In this document: in pieces, positions 1-7,692 of the stretch | Numbering within the stretch: the first letter of the stretch is position 1 | Layout: each line of letters opens with the position of its first letter | From: Nostoc sp. S4 | GTDB taxonomy: Bacteria > Cyanobacteriota > Cyanobacteriia > Cyanobacteriales > Nostocaceae | Length of the DNA: 64,000 nucleotides | Assembly: GCA_029379225.1 (NCBI GenBank) | Contig: JAQYWR010000021.1 | Span: 60,593-124,592, forward strand | Direction of reading: 5' to 3' | Translations under genes and position numbers: made by a program | The notes under the pieces: generated by a model | Database searches by the model: none | What the model saw: the letters and a program-made list of their open reading frames with translations, nothing else | What the model was told of the DNA's origin: nothing

Positions 1-578
1 TCATTGTTCTAAAAAAGCAATATTTAATTCTGGCATTAATTCACTTGATGTAATCTGTTCGTAGCCGTAAGTATCTAAAAACTGAGACGGTATTTCTTCA
101 CGTAAATGATAAAGTCTGAGTCGATTAGTTTGCCAAATCCAAATTTCAGCAACTCCCAAACGACGAGAAATTCTAATTTGTCAATGTTCCTACTCGTGAT
201 GTTTACTTCTATAGCTAAGTCGGGAATATTTTTATTTTCATAAATCGAGTAGCATTCATCTGGTTCAACTCCAGCTTGCTGAAGCTGTTTTTTAATTGTA
301 GAACTCACCATTGGGCTGAATCGAATTCGCTTTAAGTAAAAATAGCCTTCTATCAAAATAGCTAAACGTTTTTTGATATTTTCATGTCTGATAGACGGTG
401 ACACAATTTCTAAGATTTCATCTAAATAGGTGACACGGTAATGAGAGTTATCTTCTAGTTTGGCTAGTAACGCTTCATACATTTGCCAGCTTACTCCACT
501 AATGACAAATTTTTCCTCTGGGTCGTCAATATCTGCAAGTTCTGAGTCGTCTAAGAGTTATTTGAGGCTGGTGACCAT
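1..578 (-). pseudogene. Uma2-family (DUF820) endonuclease-like gene, broken by a nonsense codon and a frameshift
   Basis: Read on the minus strand from an ATG at 576-578, the frame begins MVTSLK and then meets TAA at 558-560. The same frame continues as a typical Uma2 N-terminus (LLDDSELADIDDPEEKF) into a stretch that is open from 482. The conserved core PDLAIEVN is present. Near 165-178 the frame slips by one base: the open frame ends in unrelated sequence, while the adjacent frame carries the family C-terminus (RRLGVAEIWIWQTNRLRLYH and onward) to a TGA at 1-3. Uma2 proteins are PD-(D/E)XK-fold putative nucleases, very abundant in cyanobacteria and of unclear role. Two independent lesions make this a pseudogene. 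An internal start at 480-482 could still give a 135-residue truncated product, but it would lack the true C-terminus. Confidence 0.85.
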
Positions 579-648
579 TGTTTTTTCTTCCTTAGTACAA
601 CAAGGCAAAACTAATAAGTAAAGTTCAACTCCTTGATTAATTTCTTTG

Positions 649-1365
649 CTAAACAGACTCCATTGAAGAAGCACCAAAACGATAACCTTTACCGTAAACT
701 GTATGAATCAGCGTAATTTCTTTACCTACTTCAATCTTACGCCGCAGCAAGCGAATTAATGCGGCTATGGCGTTGCTACTAGGTTGTTCTTCCTCTATCC
801 ACAAAGTTTGCATAATCTGGGCATGAGTCAGCAGTTGTCCAGTATGTTCCATAAAGTATTGCAACAGCTGGCTTTCTTTTTGCGAAAGTTCAATTATCCG
901 TCCTTGGCGATAAGCTACTTGATTTTCACAATCAAGTTCTAAATCAGCTACAGTTAGGCGTCCAATGCTATTTTCATAGGTTTGGGAACCGGAACGACGC
1001 AACAAAGCCCTGACTCTGGCTAGTAACTCTCGCAGTTCAAAAGGTTTCACCAAATAATCGTCTGCACCAGCATCTAAACCTTCTACGCGGTCATCTAAAG
1101 TATCTTTAGCCGTGAGAAATAGTACAGGAGTAGTTTTACCTTGGCGTCGCAATTCCTGACAAATTTCTAACCCTGTTTTTCCTGGTAGCATCCAATCTAA
1201 AATTAGTAGGTCGTAACTACCTACTCGTGCCCGATCGCTACCGCTTGTACCATCATAAGCGGCATCTACACTATAGCCCTCACGAGTTAACAAGCGACTC
1301 AAGGGTTGAGTTAGTTCAACTTGATCGTCAACTAATAAAATTCTCGTGCTGCTTGTGGTAAGCAT
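649..1365 (-). CDS. rppA: OmpR/PhoB-class response regulator, RppA-like
   Basis: 238 residues. The N-terminal receiver domain (about 8-122) has the acidic pair in ILLVDDQ, the phospho-acceptor Asp in [10 protein letters not shown], the Thr of LFLTAKD and the Lys of YLVKPFE. The C-terminal winged-helix DNA-binding domain (about 138-232) ends in the usual [11 protein letters not shown] hairpin. Sequence style matches the cyanobacterial regulator annotated RppA, which in Synechocystis works with the kinase RppB in redox or metal-responsive control. No partner kinase is adjacent here, so the input is unknown. It is divergent from hisG with only 41 bp between start codons, so the promoters must overlap. 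The family call is firm; the exact name rests on recognition of sequence style. Confidence 0.9.
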   Translation of the reverse strand: MLTTSSTRILLVDDQVELTQPLSRLLTREGYSVDAAYDGTSGSDRARVGSYDLLILDWMLPGKTGLEICQELRRQGKTTPVLFLTAKDTLDDRVEGLDAGADDYLVKPFELRELLARVRALLRRSGSQTYENSIGRLTVADLELDCENQVAYRQGRIIELSQKESQLLQYFMEHTGQLLTHAQIMQTLWIEEEQPSSNAIAALIRLLRRKIEVGKEITLIHTVYGKGYRFGASSMESV

Positions 1366-1406
1366 ATAGAGATATTCTCAATATTATTGAACTGCTAAGA
1401 AAAAGA

Positions 1407-2051
1407 ATGCTGACTGTTGCATTGCCCAAAGGGGAACTACTTAAAAATAGCATCCGGTTGCTACAAGCTGTTGGGTTAGATTTTAGTGCTTTTTTAGATT
1501 CAGGAAATCGCCAACTTCAAATTCCTGATGCTAAGGGACTTGCAAAAGGACTATTGGTGCGGGCGCAGGATGTACCTGTTTATGTAGAATACGGTCAGGC
1601 ACAACTGGGTATTGTTGGTTACGATGTGCTGCGGGAAAAACAGCCGCAAGTTGCCCACTTGGTGGATTTGCAGTTTGGGCATTGTCGGATGTCCGTGGCG
1701 GTAAAAGCGTTGAGTTCTTATCGATCGCCGCTAGATTTATCACCACATGGTAGAGTTGCTTCTAAATATGTCAATTGCGCTCGTGAATATTTCCACAGTC
1801 TGGATCTACCTGTGGAAATAGTGCCGTTGTATGGTTCAGTGGAACTAGGGCCGATTACTGGCATGTCAGAAGCGATCGTGGATTTGGTTTCCACAGGGCG
1901 AACTTTACGCGAAAATGGTTTGATTGAAATTGCTACTCTTTATGAAAGCACGGCAAGGTTGATAGCCCATCCTCTGAGTTATCGGCTGAACACAGGTAAT
2001 TTGAGTGATGTAATTGCCAAGCTGCGGTCAACCGTTTTGCTAGGGGTTTGA
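1407..2051 (+). CDS. hisG: ATP phosphoribosyltransferase, short form (histidine biosynthesis step 1)
   Basis: 214 residues. It opens with [11 protein letters not shown] and carries the HisG signature around [17 protein letters not shown], where phosphoribosyl pyrophosphate binds. It condenses ATP with PRPP to give phosphoribosyl-ATP, the first step of histidine synthesis, in the cytoplasm. The length is that of the short form, which lacks the C-terminal ACT-like regulatory domain and in known systems needs HisZ as a regulatory partner; hisZ is not in this window. The ATG follows an A-rich stretch (AAGAAAAAGA) rather than a strong Shine-Dalgarno. It stands alone, divergent from the response regulator. 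The PRPP donor enzyme (prs) is also in the window but about 59 kb away. Confidence 0.95.
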   Translation: MLTVALPKGELLKNSIRLLQAVGLDFSAFLDSGNRQLQIPDAKGLAKGLLVRAQDVPVYVEYGQAQLGIVGYDVLREKQPQVAHLVDLQFGHCRMSVAVKALSSYRSPLDLSPHGRVASKYVNCAREYFHSLDLPVEIVPLYGSVELGPITGMSEAIVDLVSTGRTLRENGLIEIATLYESTARLIAHPLSYRLNTGNLSDVIAKLRSTVLLGV

Positions 2052-2283
2052 CAGTAGCCCTTTTAAGGTGAGCATACGTACTATCAGCCTTTTTACGAGA
2101 TTTCAGGCATAGTTGGAATTGAACAAAGAATTTATCTATTAAACTCCAAATTTTGGGGTTGTAAATTAAGCGATGCCTGAGCCAAACATACCAAAATTAG
2201 GTTCAAATACCATTTATTTGATAGTACAAACGTTCATCTTAAAAGAGCTAGTCCTAATACAGTTTTTGTGAATTGGTATTAGA
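2052..2283. other. Intergenic region between hisG and the TPR gene
   Basis: About 230 bases between two convergent genes. It is AT-rich with no open frame of note. No clear Rho-independent terminator was seen on either strand. Confidence 0.5.
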
Positions 2284-4197
2284 TTAAAGCTTAATGCCAA
2301 TTTTTTTGCAAGTTCCTAAAGCTTGCCGATACAAGTCTAAGGATCTGGGATTTTGATTATAGGTAGTGTAGATTGCTCCAATGTTTTTCAAGGTTATGCA
2401 TTCACTCCTAACGGAGCCGGTTTGTTTGTGAATCATTAAAGCTTGAGCAAAAAACTCTAAAGCTTTTTTGTATTCACGCTGTTTATAGTAAACTGACCCA
2501 ATACTATTGAGGGCTATCCCTTCTCCTGATTTGTTGCCGATTTGTTTGCTAATTGCTAAGGCTTGTCCAAAGAACTCTAAAGCTTTGGGATACTGATTCT
2601 GGCTGTAGTAAAATGCCCCCATGTTATTAAGGGTTGTACGTTCTCCTGATTTGTTGCCGATTTGCTTGTTAATTGCTAAGGCTTGCTCAATAACCTCTAA
2701 GGCTTTAGGGTACTGCTTCTGTCCATAATAAACTGACCCAATACCGTTGAGAATAGAGGCTTCCTCTGCCTTAGTGCCGATTTGTTGGTAAATCGCTAAC
2801 GCTTGTTGGTAAAACTCTAAAGCTTTCGGGTACTGACGCTGGCTAGAGTAAACTGAGCCTATCCTCTCAAGAGTTGTACTTTCTCCTGCTTTGCTGCCAA
2901 TTTGTTTGTTAATTGCTAAGGCTTGCTGGTAAAACTCTAAAGCTTTGGCGTACTGACCTTGAATGGAGTAAACAGCCGCAATACTATTGAGAGTCGAACT
3001 TTCCTCCGCTTTAGTGCCAATTTGTTTGTAAATGGCTAAAGCTTGCTGGTATAAAATTAAAGCTTTACCATACTGACGCTGGCTAGAGTAAACTGACCCA
3101 ATACCTCTAAGGTTTGCACTTTCCCCTTTCTTGTCGCCGATTTGTTTAGCAATATTATTTGCTTGCTGGTAAAACTCTAAGGCTATGGAATATTGGCTGA
3201 GGTTGTTATAAACTGCTCCAATACCATTGGTAGCCTGACCTTCCCCCTTCTTATAGCCGATTTGTTTAGCAATATTGTTTGCTTGCTGGTAAAACTCTAA
3301 TGCTTTGGGGTACTGATTTTGGCTGGAGTAAAACTCTCCAATCCCATTGAGTGTCTTACTTTCCTCTTTCTTATCGCCGATTTGTTTGGCAATGCCATTT
3401 GCTTGCTCAAAGAACTCTAATGCTTTGGCATACTGACTCTGGCTAGAGTAAACTTCTCCAATACCATTAAGGCTTTGAATTTCCTCTTTGTTATCGCCGA
3501 TTTGTTTAGTAATGCCATTTGCTTGCTCGAACAACTCTAATGCTTTGGCATACTGATTCTGACTAAAGTAAACTTCTCCAATACCATTGAGGGTTTGAAT
3601 TTCCTCTTTGTTGTCACCGATTTGTTTGGCAATGCCATTTGCTTGTTGGTACAACTCTAAAGCTTTGGGGTACTGGTTTTGGCTGGAGTAAACTGAGCCA
3701 ATGCCTTTGAGTGCTGCACCTTCCCCTTGTTTGTCGCCGATTTGTTTGGTAATGTCTAAGGCTTGCTGGTAAAACTCTAAGGCTTTGGGGTACTGACCGA
3801 TATCGTTATAAACTTCTGCGATGTTATTAAGAGTCTTTGCTTGGTGGGAGCGATGCTCCTCCGGAGCCGCTTCGCTAACGCCTGTTTCTTGATAAATAAC
3901 TAAAACCCGTTGAAATGTCTGTAATGCTTCTGTTAACTGACCTTGATTATACTGCTGTTCGCCTACTTGATACAAACGCAACGCCTCGTCTGTATCTTTT
4001 TGGACTGTTTGCGTCTGTGCCGATGCACTTAATCTTGTTGAATTGATTACAAAGAATGGTGAGGCCAAAGTTAAAAAAACTAACACACTTGCACTTAGCA
4101 AGCTCTGGCGATGAAGTCTGTTTTGGAACAAAATGCTGAAAAAATAATTCATAGAAATACTTATTGCTGATTTCAAGCAAAGATATTTTGCTTTCAT
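2284..4197 (-). CDS. Exported tetratricopeptide-repeat protein
   Basis: Up to 637 residues. After an N-terminal hydrophobic segment the protein is almost entirely about 14 TPR units of 40 residues, each with a core like YPKALEFYQQALAI.KQIG; the repeat is equally visible as a 120-base period in the DNA. Such TPR arrays are protein-interaction scaffolds; no catalytic domain is seen. The longest frame starts at 4197, but the internal ATG at 4150-4152 begins a more normal signal peptide (basic segment, then SLLSASVLVFLTLASPFF, then a possible cleavage after SASA), so that start is preferred by inference. The upstream start lies only 4 bases from the end of a miniature inverted-repeat element at 4202-4370, so the native promoter and leader may have been displaced. 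Partner unknown. Confidence 0.85.
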   Translation of the reverse strand: MKAKYLCLKSAISISMNYFFSILFQNRLHRQSLLSASVLVFLTLASPFFVINSTRLSASAQTQTVQKDTDEALRLYQVGEQQYNQGQLTEALQTFQRVLVIYQETGVSEAAPEEHRSHQAKTLNNIAEVYNDIGQYPKALEFYQQALDITKQIGDKQGEGAALKGIGSVYSSQNQYPKALELYQQANGIAKQIGDNKEEIQTLNGIGEVYFSQNQYAKALELFEQANGITKQIGDNKEEIQSLNGIGEVYSSQSQYAKALEFFEQANGIAKQIGDKKEESKTLNGIGEFYSSQNQYPKALEFYQQANNIAKQIGYKKGEGQATNGIGAVYNNLSQYSIALEFYQQANNIAKQIGDKKGESANLRGIGSVYSSQRQYGKALILYQQALAIYKQIGTKAEESSTLNSIAAVYSIQGQYAKALEFYQQALAINKQIGSKAGESTTLERIGSVYSSQRQYPKALEFYQQALAIYQQIGTKAEEASILNGIGSVYYGQKQYPKALEVIEQALAINKQIGNKSGERTTLNNMGAFYYSQNQYPKALEFFGQALAISKQIGNKSGEGIALNSIGSVYYKQREYKKALEFFAQALMIHKQTGSVRSECITLKNIGAIYTTYNQNPRSLDLYRQALGTCKKIGIKL

Positions 4198-4201
4198 TTT
4201 C

Positions 4202-4370
4202 AGGACTTACGCATTGACTACAATTTCACGTCATTACGAGCGTACTCCTTCTCTACCAGACGCTTTGCGTAGCGTCTGGTAGAGAAGCGAAGTAATCGCC
4301 AAAAACTCTAGGATTGCTTCCCTACACTACGTTCTGGTCGCAATGACAAAATGGTGCTTGCGTAAGTCCT
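4202..4370. mobile_element. Miniature inverted-repeat element, family 1 copy A
   Basis: Perfect 12-bp terminal inverted repeats: AGGACTTACGCA at 4202-4213 and TGCGTAAGTCCT at 4359-4370. An internal hairpin has a 14-bp perfect stem (4250-4263 with 4272-4285, loop 4264-4271). It has no coding capacity. The right two-thirds is nearly identical to a second copy ending at 47071, and the termini recur around 63711-63828. No target-site duplication is obvious. It sits immediately upstream of the TPR gene. Confidence 0.8.
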
Positions 4371-4659
4371 AATCTTAATATCACTCTTTCTTTCCAAAAA
4401 TTATGCAGATGTTGCAACATCAACAAGTATTAGTGTGGATAACCCAAACAAACTTAGAGGATGTTTCAAAAGTTAGAGCTAGTCAAAAATCATCCAAGCC
4501 GTCCGATCGCGATCCGAATCATTGATAGAATTTAAACAGACTTCCCTGAATAGCCAAGAGGCGGGGAAATTATTAAGAAATTGTTAAAAAATGTTAAGAT
4601 AATTTAGAGATAGCCACGTTGCTAACTGAATATTACATTTAGATTTTTCATCAAAATTA
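4371..4659. other. Intergenic region before the cyanobacteriochrome kinase operon
   Basis: About 290 bases. It contains AGAGGATGTTTCAAAAGTT near 4459, a motif that recurs with changes at about 18160 and 35933 and looks like the end of an insertion sequence. The rest is AT-rich and presumably holds the operon promoter; no confident promoter elements could be assigned. Confidence 0.4.
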
Positions 4660-7242
4660 ATGAAAGCAGGGCACATTGATACAGAAGTGGCGAGGCTAGA
4701 AGCCCTCCGCCAGTATCAAATTCTTGACACCGAACCCGAACAAGCATACGACAATCTTGTTCAGTTAGCGGCATTTATTTGTGGTACTCCGATCTCATTG
4801 GTAAATTTTATTGATGAAAACCGTCAGTGGTTTAAGGCAAAAGTAGGTTTAAACATATCAGAACTGCCCCGGAGTGTTGGGTTATCTTACCTTTGCCAAG
4901 AGCAGCGTAACGTTGTTGTGATTCCAGATACGCTAGCTAATGACAAATTGGCGCAGAATGCAGTAGTAATTGGCTATCCCTATGTCCGGTTTTATGCAGG
5001 TGTACCTCTAATTACTCCCAAAGGAGATATGCTGGGAACTTTGTGCGTAATTGACCGAGTTCCCAAAGAATTGAGCCAAAAACAAATCGAGGCGCTTGTA
5101 GCTCTGAGTCGCCTAGTAATCGATCAACTAGAACTAAGGCGTCATGTGAGTGAGGTATCTCAAATTACTGAGAAACTAGTGGTGCAGGAGCAAACAGCAC
5201 GCACCGAGTCGGAAGCAGCCAGAACCCGCATCACTAATATTTTTGAAAGTATCACTGATGCCTTTTTAGCCTTAGATCAAAAATGGCGATTTACCTATGT
5301 TAATGGTCAAGCAGAACAGCTGTTACAAAAAACCCAAAATCAGCTTTTGGGTAAAAATATTTGGCAAGTTTTTCCGACAATTATCGGCACAGCATTTGAA
5401 AAGCAGTATCACAAAGCCGTCTTAGAACACGTAAGTGTGGAATTTGAGGAGTTTTATCCGCTCCTCAAGCGCTGGTTTCAAGTCCATGCTTATCCGGGAA
5501 AAGACGGCTTATCTGTTTATTTTCAAGATATTACTGAACGACGGCGAACAGCAGAAGCACTTCAAGAAAGTGAAGAACGTTGGCAATTAGCATTACAGGG
5601 TAATAATGATGGTATTTGGGACTGGAACATCAAAACTAATGAAGTGTTCTTCTCAACTCAGTGGAAGGAAATGCTGGGGTATGAAGACCACGAAGTTTCC
5701 AATTGCTGGGATGAATGGACAAAACTAATCCATCCTGATGAGCGAGATTTGGTAGTTCAGACCTTTGAGGATCACTTTGCCCAGAAAACACCATTTTATG
5801 TCTGTGAGTATCGAGTCCAATGCCAAGACGGCAGCTATAAATGGATTCTGGATCGAGGACAGGCACTTTGGGACGCATTAGGTAATGTAGTGCGAATGGT
5901 TGGTTCTTATACTGATATCACAGATCGCAAGCGAACAGAAGAGGAATTAAAGCGACAGAGTTGGCGATCGCAATTATTTTCGGAAATTACTCTCAAAATT
6001 CGAGAATCTTTACAAATAGACGAAATTCTGCAAACTACTGTTACTGAAGTACAAAAACTCCTGCAAGCTGACCGAGTTTTAATTTTTCAACTATCGGCTG
6101 ACGGTTCGGGAACAGTTGTACAAGAGTCTGTACTACCTGGTTGGCCTGTAATTTTAGGTAAAAATATTATTGACCCTTGCTTTAAAGCAGAATACTTAGA
6201 AAGATATCGTCAGGGCAGAGTTAGTGCAATTGAAGATATTAAAACTGCTTATATTCAACCTTGCCATCGAGAATTTCTTGAACAGTTTGCTGTCAGAGCT
6301 AACCTCGTAGTCCCAATTATTGTCAGAGATAACATTTGGGGCTTATTGTTGGCTCACCAATGCGCTGCGCCTCGAAAGTGGAATAACTTTGAGACAGAGT
6401 TGTTACAGCAACTAGCTAACCAAATTGGCTTTGCTTTATCTCAGGCGCAACTATTAGAACAGCAAACTCGCCAAAGTGAAGAACTCGCTCGTTCCAATGC
6501 GGAATTAGAACAATTTGCCTACGTAGCTTCCCATGACTTACAAGAGCCATTGCGGATGATAACCAGTTATTTACAATTGCTGGAGCGAAGATACAAACAT
6601 CAACTTGATATTAATGCCGATGAGTTTATTAACTATGCAGTAGATGGGGCACGGCGGATGCAGACACTAATCAATGATTTGTTGAACTACTCCCGCGTCA
6701 GCACCCGTGGACAGCCCTTTATCCGAGTTGATTGTAATGCTGTTTTAAAACAGGCGATCGCAAATCTCCAACTAGCGATCGCAGATAGTAAAGCAGTTGT
6801 CACTTATGATACTTTACCTGAAGTGATGGCTGATGCAACTCAACTAACACAAGTATTTCAAAACCTCATCAGTAACGCTATCAAATTTTGTCAAAATCAG
6901 CACCCACGAGTTCACATTGGGGTAGTGAGGGGAGATGGGGAGCAGGAGAGTAATCAAGAATCTTTCTCCTCTGCCCCCCCTGCCCCCCTGCCACTCCCCA
7001 ATGCCTCCAACGAATATATTTTCTGGGTGCGCGATAATGGTATTGGTTTAGAACCCCAGTATGCTGAACGTATTTTTATCATTTTTCAGCGCTTGCATAG
7101 TAGAGATAAGTATGCGGGTACTGGTATTGGTCTGGCAATTTGTAAGAAAATTATAGAACGCCACGGCGGGCAGATCTGGGTTGAGTCGAAATTGGGTCAA
7201 GGCTCGACTTTCTACTTCACAATTCCAGATAGAAGCTCTTAA
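4660..7242 (+). CDS. Sensor histidine kinase with GAF-PAS-PAS-GAF input; second GAF is a DXCF-type cyanobacteriochrome candidate
   Basis: 860 residues. Order: GAF (about 20-165), PAS (about 185-295), PAS (about 300-435), GAF (about 440-615), HisKA with phospho-acceptor His625 in VASHDLQEPLR, and HATPase with N-box LISNAIKF, G1 DNGIGL and G2 GTGIGLAI. The second GAF has Cys535-His536, the canonical bilin-attachment pair, and Asp-Pro-Cys507-Phe, the DXCF motif, 28 residues before Cys535. That is the spacing of the two cysteines (494 and 522) known in TePixJ. It also has the HQCAAPRKW signature. I infer a phycocyanobilin- or phycoviolobilin-binding light sensor. A Pro/Ser-rich insertion (about 756-782) interrupts the ATPase domain between N- and G1-boxes. 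It heads an operon with a Rcp1-like receiver and a hybrid kinase; the gap to the next start is 12 bases. Confidence 0.93.
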   Translation: MKAGHIDTEVARLEALRQYQILDTEPEQAYDNLVQLAAFICGTPISLVNFIDENRQWFKAKVGLNISELPRSVGLSYLCQEQRNVVVIPDTLANDKLAQNAVVIGYPYVRFYAGVPLITPKGDMLGTLCVIDRVPKELSQKQIEALVALSRLVIDQLELRRHVSEVSQITEKLVVQEQTARTESEAARTRITNIFESITDAFLALDQKWRFTYVNGQAEQLLQKTQNQLLGKNIWQVFPTIIGTAFEKQYHKAVLEHVSVEFEEFYPLLKRWFQVHAYPGKDGLSVYFQDITERRRTAEALQESEERWQLALQGNNDGIWDWNIKTNEVFFSTQWKEMLGYEDHEVSNCWDEWTKLIHPDERDLVVQTFEDHFAQKTPFYVCEYRVQCQDGSYKWILDRGQALWDALGNVVRMVGSYTDITDRKRTEEELKRQSWRSQLFSEITLKIRESLQIDEILQTTVTEVQKLLQADRVLIFQLSADGSGTVVQESVLPGWPVILGKNIIDPCFKAEYLERYRQGRVSAIEDIKTAYIQPCHREFLEQFAVRANLVVPIIVRDNIWGLLLAHQCAAPRKWNNFETELLQQLANQIGFALSQAQLLEQQTRQSEELARSNAELEQFAYVASHDLQEPLRMITSYLQLLERRYKHQLDINADEFINYAVDGARRMQTLINDLLNYSRVSTRGQPFIRVDCNAVLKQAIANLQLAIADSKAVVTYDTLPEVMADATQLTQVFQNLISNAIKFCQNQHPRVHIGVVRGDGEQESNQESFSSAPPAPLPLPNASNEYIFWVRDNGIGLEPQYAERIFIIFQRLHSRDKYAGTGIGLAICKKIIERHGGQIWVESKLGQGSTFYFTIPDRSS
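6925..7005. repeat. Low-complexity G/C-run insertion inside the kinase ATPase domain
   Basis: The coding strand runs from a G-rich stretch (GGGGAGATGGGGAGCAGGAG) through a short spacer into C-runs (CCCCCCTGCCCCCCTGCC), an imperfect inverted repeat. The same composition occurs in intergenic repeats at about 14010, 57185 and 60310. It adds roughly 27 residues in frame between conserved ATP-binding boxes of the kinase. Confidence 0.7.
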
Positions 7243-7254
7243 GCAATCATAAAC

Positions 7255-7692
7255 ATGCAAGCGACTATGCCTATTGAGGTTTTGTTAGTAGAGGACAATC
7301 CTGGTGATGCTCAACTTACACGCATCGCCCTGGAAGATAGCAAAATCTCGATTCACCTGAACGTCGTGGAAGATGGTGTCGAGGCAATGGCATTCTTGCG
7401 AAAACAGGAAAAATATGTTATGGCAGCTCATCCAGATATTGTGCTGCTCGATTTGAATCTCCCCAAAAAAGATGGGCGAGAAGTATTGGCAGAAATTAAA
7501 GCAGATGAAAACCTCAAACGAATTCCTGTAGTCGTCTTGACGACTTCCCAAGCCGAAGAAGATATCCTCAAAGCTTATAATCTATCTGCAAACTGTTACA
7601 TAACTAAGCCAGTAGATTTCGATCAATTCGTTAAAATTGTAAAATCAATCGAAAATTTTTGGTTTGCGATCGTAAAACTGCCACCGGAGTAA
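7255..7692 (+). CDS. Single-domain response regulator, Rcp1-like
   Basis: 145 residues, a stand-alone receiver domain. It has the acidic cluster in LLVEDNPGD, phospho-acceptor Asp66 in [13 protein letters not shown], the Thr of VVLTTSQ and the Lys of YITKPVDF. The pattern [11 protein letters not shown]...F..L..IENFW is that of Rcp1-type regulators, known partners of cyanobacterial phytochromes such as Cph1. It lies 12 bases after the bilin-type kinase and its stop overlaps the next start (TAATG), so it most likely takes phosphate from that kinase and passes it on, or releases it to the hybrid kinase. A second in-frame ATG at 7267 (MPIEVLL) is an equally plausible start. Confidence in family is high; the partner assignment is inferred from the operon. 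Confidence 0.92.
   Translation: MQATMPIEVLLVEDNPGDAQLTRIALEDSKISIHLNVVEDGVEAMAFLRKQEKYVMAAHPDIVLLDLNLPKKDGREVLAEIKADENLKRIPVVVLTTSQAEEDILKAYNLSANCYITKPVDFDQFVKIVKSIENFWFAIVKLPPE

Noticed and set aside
4720..5160. First GAF domain of the kinase as a second bilin site
   Set aside because: It has no Cys-His pair at the canonical position and no DXCF motif; it fits a generic GAF.
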